Virus record (IMG/VR): IMGVR_UViG_3300033146_001628
Coordinates: 1 to 45,216 of that record
Source: a virus
DNA: 45,216 nt
Direction: 5' to 3' (one strand)
Both the position numbers and the translations under genes were made by a program. The notes below the pieces were generated by a model. The model saw only the letters and a program-made list of their open reading frames with translations, did not search any database and had not been told where the DNA came from. Positions within the stretch are counted from its first letter, which is position 1; the number at the start of each line of letters is the position of its first letter. Positions 17,444 to 24,671 of the stretch are shown here, in pieces.

Positions 17444-18291
17444 GATTCTAGCTGTTTTGATATCCGATGCATGATATATTTAAGAGTTTGCAAGTTGTGC
17501 CAGCAACAACGTTGAAATGTAGCCCAAGGGTAAACTCTAGCCGCAGCAGACTGAAAGCCGCTTGCACCGTCAGCAACAAAGATTCTCAGATTGAAACCAT
17601 CCAAACCTCTTTGTTTTAGATTTTGAAGCAACCGTGAAGAATCCATCTCCGATTCAGATTTTGCTGTATGAAACCCCAACAAAACAATTTGGCCATTACT
17701 TCTAACACCCAGAACAGCAAGAAGAACACGCTTAGGGCCATATAGCTGTCTAAAACGGAACCAGGCACCATCAATGATCAAGCCGACATAATCATCGTCC
17801 ACGGGGCAAGAGCGAAACAAATTCAAAGCTTCTTGAAGATGTTTTGAGAGCCGACTAATAACAGATGGACTTAAGCTCCAGTTATAATAACGGTTCATAA
17901 TCTTAACAGCTCTCCTACAACTAAGACCACCGACTAAACAATCTAAAATTAAACGATCTACTTTTTTCCAGCGGCGTTGATAATGACCAAACCATGGTTG
18001 TGGCTGAGGATCTTTGCGCAAACGAGGTACTCGTAGTTTTTCTAAAGATCCAAAAGTAGTATCCAAATGTCTTGAATAGTATCCATTAGCCTTATTCCAG
18101 ATTCCAGCCTGTCTGGAGCTCTCTAAATACCGATATCGCTTCAGATCCATTGTCAATTCAATGGTTGAGCGTACCAGCTCTTGAATAACCTCCTGAGGAT
18201 TGAATGTTTCTTCATCTAACTGGGTATACCAGTTATTGACTAACTCCCACTGCTTTCGTATTGTTTTCTTGCAGAAATCTATTTCTCTCAT
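17440..18291 (-). CDS. Transposase N-terminal part (IS256/Mutator DDE)
   Basis: This 283-residue ORF carries the first two catalytic Asp: Leu-Ile-Ile-Asp-Gly-Ala (Asp 174) and Phe-Val-Ala-Asp-Gly-Ala (Asp 241). A Cys-Cys-Trp-His motif near 262-265 corresponds to the C/H motif after the second Asp. The family is normally one ORF of about 400 residues. Here it stops between the second Asp and the Glu. The stop overlaps the start of the second ORF (ATGA), and an A-AAA run lies about 20 bases upstream of the stop. Confidence 0.8.
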   Translation of the reverse strand: MREIDFCKKTIRKQWELVNNWYTQLDEETFNPQEVIQELVRSTIELTMDLKRYRYLESSRQAGIWNKANGYYSRHLDTTFGSLEKLRVPRLRKDPQPQPWFGHYQRRWKKVDRLILDCLVGGLSCRRAVKIMNRYYNWSLSPSVISRLSKHLQEALNLFRSCPVDDDYVGLIIDGAWFRFRQLYGPKRVLLAVLGVRSNGQIVLLGFHTAKSESEMDSSRLLQNLKQRGLDGFNLRIFVADGASGFQSAAARVYPWATFQRCCWHNLQTLKYIMHRISKQLES

Positions 18292-18423
18292 AGGGCTGTG
18301 CTCCTTTCGTATTAGTTGTTTCTTACTTTAGGATCTACAGCCCTTCTTTTATGTCAACTCATCCCCTTAACCTAGTTAACTTTTTCCTCTTTTTATAAAA
18401 GACACACAACCAGAAACACTACC

Positions 18424-18431
18424 CCTAAAAA
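18424..18431. repeat. 8-bp target duplication, right (CCTAAAAA)
   Basis: This is the partner of 17065-17072. Removing the IS and one copy restores an AT-rich stretch running directly into the early promoter. Confidence 0.75.
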
Positions 18432-18449
18432 ATAAATATAAAAAAATTG

Positions 18450-18477
18450 TTTACAACAGTAAAAATTTGTGTATAAT
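18450..18477 (+). promoter_or_regulatory. Strong early promoter
   Basis: TTTACA (18450-18455), a 16-base spacer and TATAAT (18472-18477) give a near-consensus sigma-70 promoter. TTGTTTACAA at the -35 is a small inverted repeat that could be an operator. It drives the replication region through the structured leader that follows. Confidence 0.8.
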
Positions 18478-18483
18478 TTAGAT

Positions 18484-18600
18484 CTGGATAAGATAAAAGC
18501 ACGCAAGCTAATAGTCAGGTCAACACAATTTGAGATCCCGCTTCCTCTTTTTTAGTCTTCTTGCGTCGACTATTCTTTTCGAGAGGTTGCGGGGTTTTTT
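18484..18600 (+). ncRNA. Terminator-containing leader with possible pseudoknot (attenuator or small RNA)
   Basis: CCCGC-TT-CCTC (18537-18547) pairs with GAGG-TT-GCGGG (18583-18593) and is followed by a T6 run, a textbook terminator. Its large loop contains CTTGCGT (18560-18566) and GACTATT (18568-18574), each an exact complement of upstream ACGCAAG (18501-18507) and AATAGTC (18510-18516), in pseudoknot order. TAGTC/GACTA within the loop gives an alternative pairing. The next gene starts ten bases after the T-run, so the leader is either an attenuator of the early operon or a small RNA with its own terminator. Confidence 0.7.
18583..18600 (+). terminator. 3' arm and T-run of the leader terminator
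   Basis: GAGGTTGCGGG plus TTTTTT forms the closing arm of the intrinsic terminator located between the early promoter and the replication gene. The AAGG ribosome site of that gene directly abuts the T-run. Confidence 0.7.
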
Positions 18601-18610
18601 AAGGTTAAAT

Positions 18611-19363
18611 ATGAATAGTAGCTGGTTTAAGCACGACACCCATGCAATAAACGATCCTAAGGTAATCCATTTAATATCAAAAGGCGGAATAGAGTATTAT
18701 GGCTTGTTCTGGATTTGTCTCGAAACCATGTTCTTGAACAAGGGGTATATAAGCCAATCAGATATAGGGGTTATTGCTTACAGAGTTAGACTAGATGAGA
18801 AATACATACAGGACTTTTTCACCGATTGTGTTAGATGTGATTTGTTTGTTCTGGATGAACTAGGTTACTGCTCGTTCCGAATGCTGCAGCAGTTGGACTA
18901 TATAGACGAACGAAGCCAGAAGGCAAGAGAGAATGCTAATAAGCGTTGGAATAGTAGCCGTAAAGCAAAAGTAATATTAAGGCATAAGGATAGTAATGCG
19001 ACCGTAATGCGACCGCATACCAACCGCAATGCAGATAAGATAAGAGAAGATAAGATAAGAGAAGATAAGATAAGAGAGAATGCACCCGCGACTATAAAAG
19101 ATTTTGTAAATTTGGTCTATGAAAGCCATGAAGATTTTAAAACAGTCCCTATTGTCACAATTGAGAATATAATTAAGACATGGATTGTCAGCCATAAGGA
19201 TCTAATCAAGCCAGCGATAGATGACATGTCTACAAGCTACAGTGGCGTTGACATGAAAACACCAGCCGGTCACCTGAAGAACTATTTACAAAAGCATTTA
19301 GACATAAGAGAGAAAAAGAAAGTTGATGCCGGAGAAGACACAAGGCATAGCACATTAACGTAA
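18611..19363 (+). CDS. DUF4373 (Lin1244/Lin1753-type) replication protein
   Basis: This is a 250-residue protein. The N-terminal domain (about 1-105) has Trp-Phe-Lys-His-Asp, Ile-Glu-Tyr-Tyr-Gly-Leu-Phe-Trp and a Leu-Asp-Tyr-Ile-Asp-Glu-Arg segment, typical of the DUF4373/Lin1244 winged-helix domain of phage replication initiators. A basic linker leads to three Asp-Lys-Ile-Arg-Glu repeats, then a C-terminal helical domain. The ATG at 18611 follows AAGG; an upstream ATG at 18530 lies inside the structured leader and is rejected. It probably binds the origin and recruits host helicase. Confidence 0.75.
   Translation: MNSSWFKHDTHAINDPKVIHLISKGGIEYYGLFWICLETMFLNKGYISQSDIGVIAYRVRLDEKYIQDFFTDCVRCDLFVLDELGYCSFRMLQQLDYIDERSQKARENANKRWNSSRKAKVILRHKDSNATVMRPHTNRNADKIREDKIREDKIRENAPATIKDFVNLVYESHEDFKTVPIVTIENIIKTWIVSHKDLIKPAIDDMSTSYSGVDMKTPAGHLKNYLQKHLDIREKKKVDAGEDTRHSTLT
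18995..19078 (+). repeat. Direct repeats inside the replication gene, candidate origin
   Basis: AATGCGACCG occurs twice (18995 and 19006), followed by three 15-bp units of GATAAGATAAGAGAA (19034-19078). The protein repeat is Asp-Lys-Ile-Arg-Glu. Iteron-like repeats inside phage initiator genes often mark the origin, so this is a candidate. The repeat may equally be kept as a protein linker. Confidence 0.45.
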
Positions 19364-19372
19364 GGAGAACGT

Positions 19373-19888
19373 ATGAATCAATGGTACCAAACATTAGGAG
19401 AGCTGACAGGGGTCACGATAAGGCAAGCAAGTATTGAATCAATGGAAGAGGTGATACAAAACCAAATAACTGACGTCACGCCTTATGAGATCAATGAGGC
19501 TGTGTATATCTTAGCAGAGGCTAAACGCACGGGTAAGATTAAATATAAGATCAGTGGTAATAATATCATATCTCAGATCATATATAATCGATATCAAGAC
19601 AGGAATCCGACAATAGATCCGCAGACCAAAATTGAAAAGATAGTAAACCAATTAAAAAATAAGATCATTAATGCCAGAGATAATTATGAGCGCTGGGAAA
19701 TTATCTGTTGTGATAAGGGAGCCCGTCAATATGACATGGATGATAAAGATGTTACAGAGAAGATATGTAAACCTCTTCTGACATTTACTAGTGATAAATT
19801 TAAAGACTTTGCGCGTCCTTTGTTTAGGCAGGGTCATGCGACATGGAGAGATATGATAGAAAGCGATATTAAGTTGTCGGAGGTATGA
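19373..19888 (+). CDS. Unknown early protein, possible replication partner
   Basis: This 171-residue, mostly helical, charged protein has an AAGGAG ribosome site directly after the replication gene. An Asp-Val-Thr-Pro-Tyr-Glu-Ile segment and Lys/Asp-rich C-terminal half are seen, with no recognised motif. The position suggests a helicase-loader-like or replication accessory role, which is inference only. Confidence 0.6.
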   Translation: MNQWYQTLGELTGVTIRQASIESMEEVIQNQITDVTPYEINEAVYILAEAKRTGKIKYKISGNNIISQIIYNRYQDRNPTIDPQTKIEKIVNQLKNKIINARDNYERWEIICCDKGARQYDMDDKDVTEKICKPLLTFTSDKFKDFARPLFRQGHATWRDMIESDIKLSEV

Positions 19889-19889
19889 T

Positions 19890-20189
19890 ATGAAAACAAC
19901 ATCTATAACTAGAGATAAAAATAATACTAAGAATAAAAGCCAATTGTTAAACAAGATATTCTTATCGGCAATGATTATTGCTGGAGTCTTTATCTTAAGG
20001 AATTATCTCGATTGTTGGCAGGAACCAGAACAAGTGTCTGAATATATTATTAATCAAGATACAAAGACTGGAGATAATAGTGTAATAGTTAATTCTAATC
20101 ATGTAAGTGTTTTTATTAGTTCTTCAGGATTCCATAATCCGTGTGGAGATCGTAGTGTAACATTTGGTTATGAAACTTTAAATAAATGA
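19890..20189 (+). CDS. Small membrane protein
   Basis: This is a 99-residue protein with a GGAGG ribosome site. A basic N-terminus precedes one membrane helix at about 24-40, followed by an extracytoplasmic-type tail rich in Asn/Ser/Val. Its last 20 residues (Asp-Arg-Ser-Val-Thr-Phe-Gly-Tyr-Glu) resemble one turn of the YadA-like repeat in the fibre protein at 12773. It might be a host-surface or exclusion protein. Confidence 0.6.
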   Translation: MKTTSITRDKNNTKNKSQLLNKIFLSAMIIAGVFILRNYLDCWQEPEQVSEYIINQDTKTGDNSVIVNSNHVSVFISSSGFHNPCGDRSVTFGYETLNK

Positions 20190-20201
20190 TGAGGTTTAGG
20201 A

Positions 20202-20330
20202 ATGACCAGACAGAAACAAATAGAAATAATAGCAGATTATCTGAGGCAAGGCTACCACTACCAAGATTTACTGGGGTATAAAAAGTATGCCGAGATATTG
20301 CTGGACAAGATTAATGGAAATGATAAATAA
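20202..20330 (+). CDS. Small unknown protein
   Basis: This is a 42-residue ORF with a GAGG-type site, containing Gln-Gly-Tyr-His-Tyr-Gln-Asp-Leu-Leu-Gly-Tyr. The pattern resembles a short helix-turn-helix fragment but is not assignable. It abuts the next ORF. Confidence 0.45.
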   Translation: MTRQKQIEIIADYLRQGYHYQDLLGYKKYAEILLDKINGNDK

Positions 20331-20438
20331 ATGAACAAGCAAAGTAAAAACGGAATATCATGGTGCGACTACACATGGAACCCCGTAGTCGGCTGCAAAC
20401 GCGCCCAGTTGTACCAAATGGCACCCCATAACCATTAA
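20331..20438 (+). pseudogene. Truncated start of a DUF5131 (Gp37/Gp68-type) gene
   Basis: The 35-residue ORF reads Ile-Ser-Trp-Cys-Asp-Tyr-Thr-Trp-Asn-Pro-Val-Val-Gly-Cys, the unmistakable N-terminal motif of DUF5131 phage proteins (radical-SAM-like family, usually about 250 residues). It then runs into unrelated sequence and stops. The remaining family cysteines are missing. A deletion joining this start to downstream non-coding DNA is the simplest explanation. Confidence 0.65.
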
Positions 20439-20525
20439 GTTTAATAACCCAAGATTGATATATAAGATGGCAAGATGTAGACGAAAAATTTGGGAGACTT
20501 TAAAAAATAAAAAGTAAAAAAAGTG

Positions 20526-20554
20526 TTGACAAAAGTTTAAAAATAAAATATCTT
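20526..20554 (+). promoter_or_regulatory. Promoter P1 of a duplicated pair
   Basis: TTGACA, 17 bases, then TATCTT. The block from about 20517 is nearly the same as that at about 22893, so the two are copies. It drives the gene at 20595 and RecT. Confidence 0.65.
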
Positions 20555-20594
20555 TTACTTTAATAATGCAGGTCGTATTAATTAAGGAGATAAT

Positions 20595-20939
20595 ATGCAA
20601 ACAACATTTATTGCAAGACAGGATCAGGCTCATATTGAAGAATTGGAGTTTTTGCTCAACTCTAGTGCTAATGTCAGATACAGAGAAACCACAAAAAAAG
20701 AGCCAGAAGAATATACTAAGCATTACGATAAATGGTGGCAGTTAGTAGATGTAAATCCATCATGGTCATACAATGATGCAATGGAGTCAGGCATTGCATT
20801 AGCAGAAAACGAGATAGAAAAAGAAATAGAGAAAGCTCAGATCATAAAAGAAATCGAACAAGGGATTATAAAAAACTTTGACGTTGTAGATAGAGTTCTT
20901 TGGGCTATGAATAAAGAAGAAAAATATAAAGAAGTGTAG
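20595..20939 (+). CDS. Unknown early protein
   Basis: This 114-residue acidic, helical protein has an AAGGAG site just after promoter P1. Lys/Glu-rich helices lie at about 72-92. No family is recognised. It is the first gene of the RecT transcript and may be an accessory of recombination. Confidence 0.6.
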   Translation: MQTTFIARQDQAHIEELEFLLNSSANVRYRETTKKEPEEYTKHYDKWWQLVDVNPSWSYNDAMESGIALAENEIEKEIEKAQIIKEIEQGIIKNFDVVDRVLWAMNKEEKYKEV

Positions 20940-20988
20940 AGGGTAGCGGTAAGAGTTTTTGAAATGAAATATAGATAAGGAGCAAATA

Positions 20989-22221
20989 ATGGACAATCAA
21001 CTAACAACAATACAGAAAAGAATTAATTCGCCAAAGGCTATGGAGCACTTTAGAAAAGTATTACCAAGCATTATGACACCTGATAGATTCGCTCGTGTAG
21101 CATTATCGCAATTAACCAAAAATCCAAAGTTACAAGAGTGCAAACCTGAATCAATAATTATGTCAATAATGGATTGCGCTGAACTTGGTCTTGAACCTGA
21201 TGGTCGTAGAGCGCATTTGATACCATATAAAAACTTATGTAAGCTTGTTATAGATTACAAAGGCTTGGTCGAATTGGCAAAGCGCAATGGAAACATATCT
21301 CTTATTCATGCCGACGTTGTGTGTGATAACGATATATTTTCTTACAAAAACGGACAGGTAAATCATGAAATAGACTTCCGTAAAGAGCGAGGACGAATGT
21401 ATGCAGTATATGCCTATGTAAGGTATAAAGACGGCACTGAACAATATGAGGTAATGTCCAGATCCGAAGTAGACAAGGTCAGAGACGATTCGCCCGCTGG
21501 TAAATATGGTCCTTGGGTAACTCATTATCATGAGATGTCGAAGAAAACCGTGTTCAGGAGACTTGCAAAATGGTTGACGATGTCGCCTCAATACTTGGAT
21601 GCTTTTGATAAAGACTATGACACTATCAACATGGAATTGAAAAATGATGTTAATAAGTTTGATGAAGCCAACGCAAGACGTGACGGTAAAGGCAATGCAA
21701 TTCCAAAGATTAATCAAAGCGACGTTAATATAATATCTGAATTACTTAATAGTCCCGATAAGCAGGATAATATCACAGATGACCAAAAGCTTAAATATAT
21801 AAACGGCTGGTTAGAAAGGCGTGGTGGTTACCCCGTTGAATCAATTAACGAGCTCTCAGCTCCGGAAGGAAAGCAATTAATCTTTGATTTATTGAATGAC
21901 GCCGTGCCAGAGAAAAAACAAGGGATCAGCAACCAAGAATTAAATGAGTCGTTAATAGATACAGAGGAGACGTTAGACGCAATAATGCCTCCTGAAAATC
22001 TGCCACGAACAATTAAATCAACACGAAAGAAAATGATTGATAAGTTAAGAATTAGCATTGAGAAATTAATCGGTCTGAATAAAGCCGATAGAATTTCTTG
22101 GATGAATGATGTCTTAGTCGTAAAGGGAATTGATAAGAAAATTAATTCATTTACTGAACTAAGTGATGATGAATTAAAAATTATGCTGGATTATATAAAA
22201 CAAGATAATACCGAGAAATAA
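20989..22221 (+). CDS. recT: RecT-type single-strand annealing recombinase
   Basis: This is a 410-residue protein with an AAGGAG site. The RecT core lies at about 10-210. It includes Ala-Glu-Leu-Gly-Leu-Glu-Pro-Asp-Gly-Arg-Arg (about 64-74), Tyr-Lys-Gly-Leu-Val-Glu-Leu-Ala (90-97) and a later Trp-x-Thr-His-Tyr-x-Glu-Met-x-Lys-Lys-Thr with Arg-Arg-Leu-Ala-Lys-Trp, all hallmarks of RecT. It anneals complementary single strands in phage recombination or repair. The C-terminal 200 residues are an acidic helical extension not needed for the family core. A partner exonuclease is not recognised in the window. Confidence 0.85.
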   Translation: MDNQLTTIQKRINSPKAMEHFRKVLPSIMTPDRFARVALSQLTKNPKLQECKPESIIMSIMDCAELGLEPDGRRAHLIPYKNLCKLVIDYKGLVELAKRNGNISLIHADVVCDNDIFSYKNGQVNHEIDFRKERGRMYAVYAYVRYKDGTEQYEVMSRSEVDKVRDDSPAGKYGPWVTHYHEMSKKTVFRRLAKWLTMSPQYLDAFDKDYDTINMELKNDVNKFDEANARRDGKGNAIPKINQSDVNIISELLNSPDKQDNITDDQKLKYINGWLERRGGYPVESINELSAPEGKQLIFDLLNDAVPEKKQGISNQELNESLIDTEETLDAIMPPENLPRTIKSTRKKMIDKLRISIEKLIGLNKADRISWMNDVLVVKGIDKKINSFTELSDDELKIMLDYIKQDNTEK

Positions 22222-22228
22222 TAATATT

Positions 22229-22516
22229 ATGACAACTGAAGAAGATGTTTGTGAAAGAATAAGGTTATCTTTGCTTCCCAACCATATAAGAATTTGCCAT
22301 AGGCTTGTTGACGTTGGGTTGGCTTTAGAAAAACTATCATCTGTGACAGAAGATGTTTGCAATGTCATAGATAATGATCATGAAATAAAGAACAAATTCT
22401 TGCCTCTATTTAGTAGATTAACAGAGCGTTATGATGCATCTAATGACAAGGCTATAGAATTAGGTCAGGAATTATTAAATATTAAATCACTTATAGAGGA
22501 GGCTGTAAACGAATGA
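22229..22516 (+). CDS. Unknown small protein
   Basis: This is a 95-residue helical protein with no strong ribosome site, seven bases after RecT. It has Cys residues at three places and an acidic C-terminus. It ends in an ATGA overlap with the next gene. Confidence 0.5.
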   Translation: MTTEEDVCERIRLSLLPNHIRICHRLVDVGLALEKLSSVTEDVCNVIDNDHEIKNKFLPLFSRLTERYDASNDKAIELGQELLNIKSLIEEAVNE

Positions 22517-22725
22517 GATCATTGATTTTATTATTATGTTTACTCACTTTAGGCTGTTCCACAACACAACCGCAAAAGGCTAAGATCATCGGCTTTAAAA
22601 AGTATGAAGCCGGTCACTATGGTTTGAGATGTAAGACGGTGATAAGATGGGATAATGATAAAAAGATTAGTATATGTTATGGAAAATTAGGAGGGCTATA
22701 TGATGAAGTCTACCTATGTCGTTAA
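22513..22725 (+). CDS. Small lipoprotein
   Basis: This 70-residue protein has a GAGGAGG site. A hydrophobic signal ends with Leu-Thr-Leu-Gly-Cys, a good lipobox with Cys about residue 15. The mature part has three further Cys. Phage lipoproteins of this size include outer-membrane spanins and superinfection exclusion proteins. The early location favours exclusion, but this is inference. Confidence 0.65.
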   Translation: MRSLILLLCLLTLGCSTTQPQKAKIIGFKKYEAGHYGLRCKTVIRWDNDKKISICYGKLGGLYDEVYLCR

Positions 22726-22891
22726 TCAGTTTATTTCTCTAGCTGCCTTTGCTTTTATCGCATGGTTAACGCTTCCTCTTTTTTGCTGGTTTATATTCGC
22801 GATTGTGGATTATGTAAGCGGTAAAAACATAACAACAATTAGTGAGGTATACCAGTTGTATTTTGATTTAATGTATTTGTTTAAAAAGTAA
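22700..22891 (+). CDS. Small membrane protein
   Basis: This 63-residue protein has an AGGAGG site inside the lipoprotein gene, overlapping it by 26 bases. One long or two short hydrophobic helices lie at about 8-40. It is probably coupled with the lipoprotein and may form a membrane pair with it. Confidence 0.55.
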   Translation: MMKSTYVVNQFISLAAFAFIAWLTLPLFCWFIFAIVDYVSGKNITTISEVYQLYFDLMYLFKK

Positions 22892-22900
22892 TAAAAAGTG

Positions 22901-22929
22901 TTGACAAAAGTTTAAAAGTAAAATAAAGT
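22901..22929 (+). promoter_or_regulatory. Promoter P2 of a duplicated pair
   Basis: TTGACA, 17 bases, then TAAAGT. The upstream and spacer sequences match P1 at 20517-20549 almost base for base, with a weaker -10. It would drive the coiled-coil gene at 22969. Confidence 0.6.
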
Positions 22930-22968
22930 AAGCAGAGATAATAAAACAACGTGACAGGAGAATATAAA

Positions 22969-23874
22969 ATGAATGATAAACTTTTGCAGATAGTAGAAGA
23001 AAGCAATCTCGAAACCACAAAGGCTGATTACATCCTTAATAACTTCAAAGATTATTTTAAAATAGCCTCAGAGTGGGAGGGAAAAGCCAAGGCTATAAAA
23101 GTAACCGATGCCTCGCAGGTAGCAGAAATGAAGATGGCAAAAGAAGGGCGCTTATATCTGAAGCAGAAAAGAGTGGATGTTGAAAAGGCTAGAAAGAAAC
23201 TCAAAGAACAATCATTGTGCGAGGGAAAAACCATTGATGGAATTGCTAATGTGTTAAAGGGTTTAATACAGCCAATAGAGGGGTACTTATCGGATCAAGA
23301 AAACTTTATAAAAGTTCAGGAGGAAAAGCGTAGGATAGAAAGAAAAGCTAGACGAATTGAGCTCATAAAATCTAGGGGTTTAAACCCTGATGACTTTTTT
23401 AATGAAACACTTATGGTCGATAATGATCTTCTATTTGCTGATATAGTAAAAGCCAGAGAAGAACGAAAGAAACAGGAGCAACAGGAAGCCGAAGAACGTT
23501 TAAAAAGGGTACAAGAGGAAAACAAGGCTAGAGAAGCGCAACGACTTGAAAACGAACGTTTGAAAAAGGAATCAGCTAAAAAAGATGCTGCTTTGGCTAA
23601 AGAGCGCAAAGCCAGAGAAGATGCTGAAAGGGTCATAAAAGAAAAAGAACAAAAAGAAAAAGCAGCCCAAGAAGCCAAGGCTAAAGCTGAGAAAGAGGCA
23701 GAAGAAAATGCAAAAAATGCAGATGACAAAACCAAGCTTGAAGAATTAAAAAGAGGCATATCAGAAATAGAGTGTCCAGAGGTTGAAAGCGTATCTGCGC
23801 AAGCACTTATAGAGGCGGTAGTAAAACGTATGTTTCAGATTGTTGAGCTGATAGATGAGGAGTTAAACCATTGA
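22969..23874 (+). CDS. Coiled-coil protein near RecT (DUF1351-like position)
   Basis: This is a 301-residue protein; the ATG at 22969 follows AGGAG and is preferred over the GTG at 22951. The N-terminal 100 residues are a compact helical domain. Residues about 110-260 form a long Lys/Glu/Ala/Arg coiled coil. Such proteins commonly accompany RecT/RecE-type genes in phages. Function is unproven. Confidence 0.6.
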   Translation: MNDKLLQIVEESNLETTKADYILNNFKDYFKIASEWEGKAKAIKVTDASQVAEMKMAKEGRLYLKQKRVDVEKARKKLKEQSLCEGKTIDGIANVLKGLIQPIEGYLSDQENFIKVQEEKRRIERKARRIELIKSRGLNPDDFFNETLMVDNDLLFADIVKAREERKKQEQQEAEERLKRVQEENKAREAQRLENERLKKESAKKDAALAKERKAREDAERVIKEKEQKEKAAQEAKAKAEKEAEENAKNADDKTKLEELKRGISEIECPEVESVSAQALIEAVVKRMFQIVELIDEELNH

Positions 23875-24122
23875 GGGAAACAAAAGAACATAATAAACAC
23901 ATATTCTGTATAATCATTTGCTTTGTGCTTTGTGGCTTTGCTAACCAACACGGATACCGAACATGTCAGCAGGATTTAAATGCCTCTGACTTACATGGTA
24001 GAGTTATACAGTTAGAAAAGGACAAACACAGACAATCCAAAAAAATCAGGGAGCTTGTTATCGAAAACAACAAGCTAAAGATTTACAGGAAAATTCATAA
24101 AATTAAAGGAAATAATGAGTAA
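23871..24122 (+). CDS. Membrane-anchored coiled-coil protein (spanin-like form)
   Basis: This 83-residue protein probably starts at TTG, overlapping the preceding stop, with GAGGAG eight bases upstream. One hydrophobic helix lies at about 11-22, followed by a helical coiled-coil tail rich in Lys/Arg/Leu. The layout resembles inner-membrane spanins, but its early location is unusual for that role. Confidence 0.5.
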   Translation: MRETKEHNKHIFCIIICFVLCGFANQHGYRTCQQDLNASDLHGRVIQLEKDKHRQSKKIRELVIENNKLKIYRKIHKIKGNNE

Positions 24123-24492
24123 GCATGAAGTAATAAAAATAGATGATATTGAATATGTTAGAAAAGATAGCTTGCAAAACAAGGAAGCTGAGAAGTTAGA
24201 TAACATGCCTTATGTCTGTATTAGGAGTTATGATGCTGGTTGTTTTTGCGGTTATCTGAAATCAGAGTCAACAGATGGGAGAAAGGTTGAATTAGTTAAT
24301 TCCAGACGATTGTGGTATTGGTCAGGAGCTGCTAGTTTATCTCAATTAGCAATGGATGGTGTTAATAACCCTAATCTTTGTAAATTCCCATGCGAAGTAA
24401 TATCTGAAAAAATTATGAATGTGTGTGAAAATATAATTATGACAGAAAAAGCTAGAATAAGCATTACTGAGGTTCCTGTATGGAAACAATAA
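24115..24492 (+). CDS. DUF6948-like phage protein
   Basis: This 125-residue protein has an AAAGGA site. Tyr-Asp-Ala-Gly-Cys-Phe-Cys-Gly-Tyr-Leu-Lys, then Glu-Leu-Val-Asn-Ser-Arg-Arg-Leu-Trp-Tyr-Trp and Ala-Ala-Ser-Leu-Ser-Gln-Leu-Ala form the characteristic run of this phage family. The end Val-Pro-Val-Trp-Lys is also typical. Function is not known to me. It overlaps the Gly-repeat gene. Confidence 0.65.
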   Translation: MSKHEVIKIDDIEYVRKDSLQNKEAEKLDNMPYVCIRSYDAGCFCGYLKSESTDGRKVELVNSRRLWYWSGAASLSQLAMDGVNNPNLCKFPCEVISEKIMNVCENIIMTEKARISITEVPVWKQ

Positions 24493-24671
24493 ATAAAGAG
24501 TATATGTATGGCACTGGCACTGGCACTGGCACTGGCGATGGCACTGGCTATGGCGATGGCACTGGCGATGGCGATGGCACTGGCTATGGCGATGGCACTG
24601 GCTATGGCTCTGGCTATGGCACTGGCGATGGCACTGGCTATGGCGATGGCACTGGCTATGGCGATGGCTAA
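24480..24671 (+). CDS. Gly-Thr/Asp/Tyr repeat protein
   Basis: This 63-residue protein is almost wholly Gly-x dipeptides with x being Thr, Asp, Tyr or Ser, coded by 6-bp units (GGCACT, GGCGAT, GGCTAT, GGCTCT). It starts inside the DUF6948-like gene with a GAGG site nine bases upstream. From memory, Gly/Asp/Tyr-repeat mini-proteins often follow DUF6948-type genes in phages. A second open frame codes Ala-Leu/Met repeats and is probably a shadow. Adhesive or phase-separating behaviour is speculation. Confidence 0.55.
   Translation: METINKEYMYGTGTGTGTGDGTGYGDGTGDGDGTGYGDGTGYGSGYGTGDGTGYGDGTGYGDG
24511..24670 (+). repeat. Hexanucleotide tandem repeat (GGCNNT)
   Basis: About 26 units of six bases, with the variable codon being ACT, GAT, TAT or TCT. 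All three plus frames and one minus frame are open through part of it. Copy number is likely to vary between isolates. Confidence 0.9.

Larger units (their letters stand above)
17073..18423 (-). mobile_element. IS256/Mutator-type insertion sequence
   Basis: This 1351-bp element is flanked by CCTAAAAA duplications. Its ends are imperfect inverted repeats: GATAGCGTTT at the left against GGTAGTGTTT read inward from the right (8 of 10), followed after a small gap by GATTGTGT/GGTTGTGT. It carries a transposase split into two overlapping ORFs on the minus strand. It lies in a non-coding gap between the late region and the early promoter, so it disrupts no gene. It is the only minus-strand coding segment, a sign of recent acquisition. 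Confidence 0.8.

Noticed and set aside
18530-18610. Upstream ATG for the replication gene
   Set aside because: It would place the start inside the terminator leader without a ribosome site. The ATG at 18611 matches the usual domain start.
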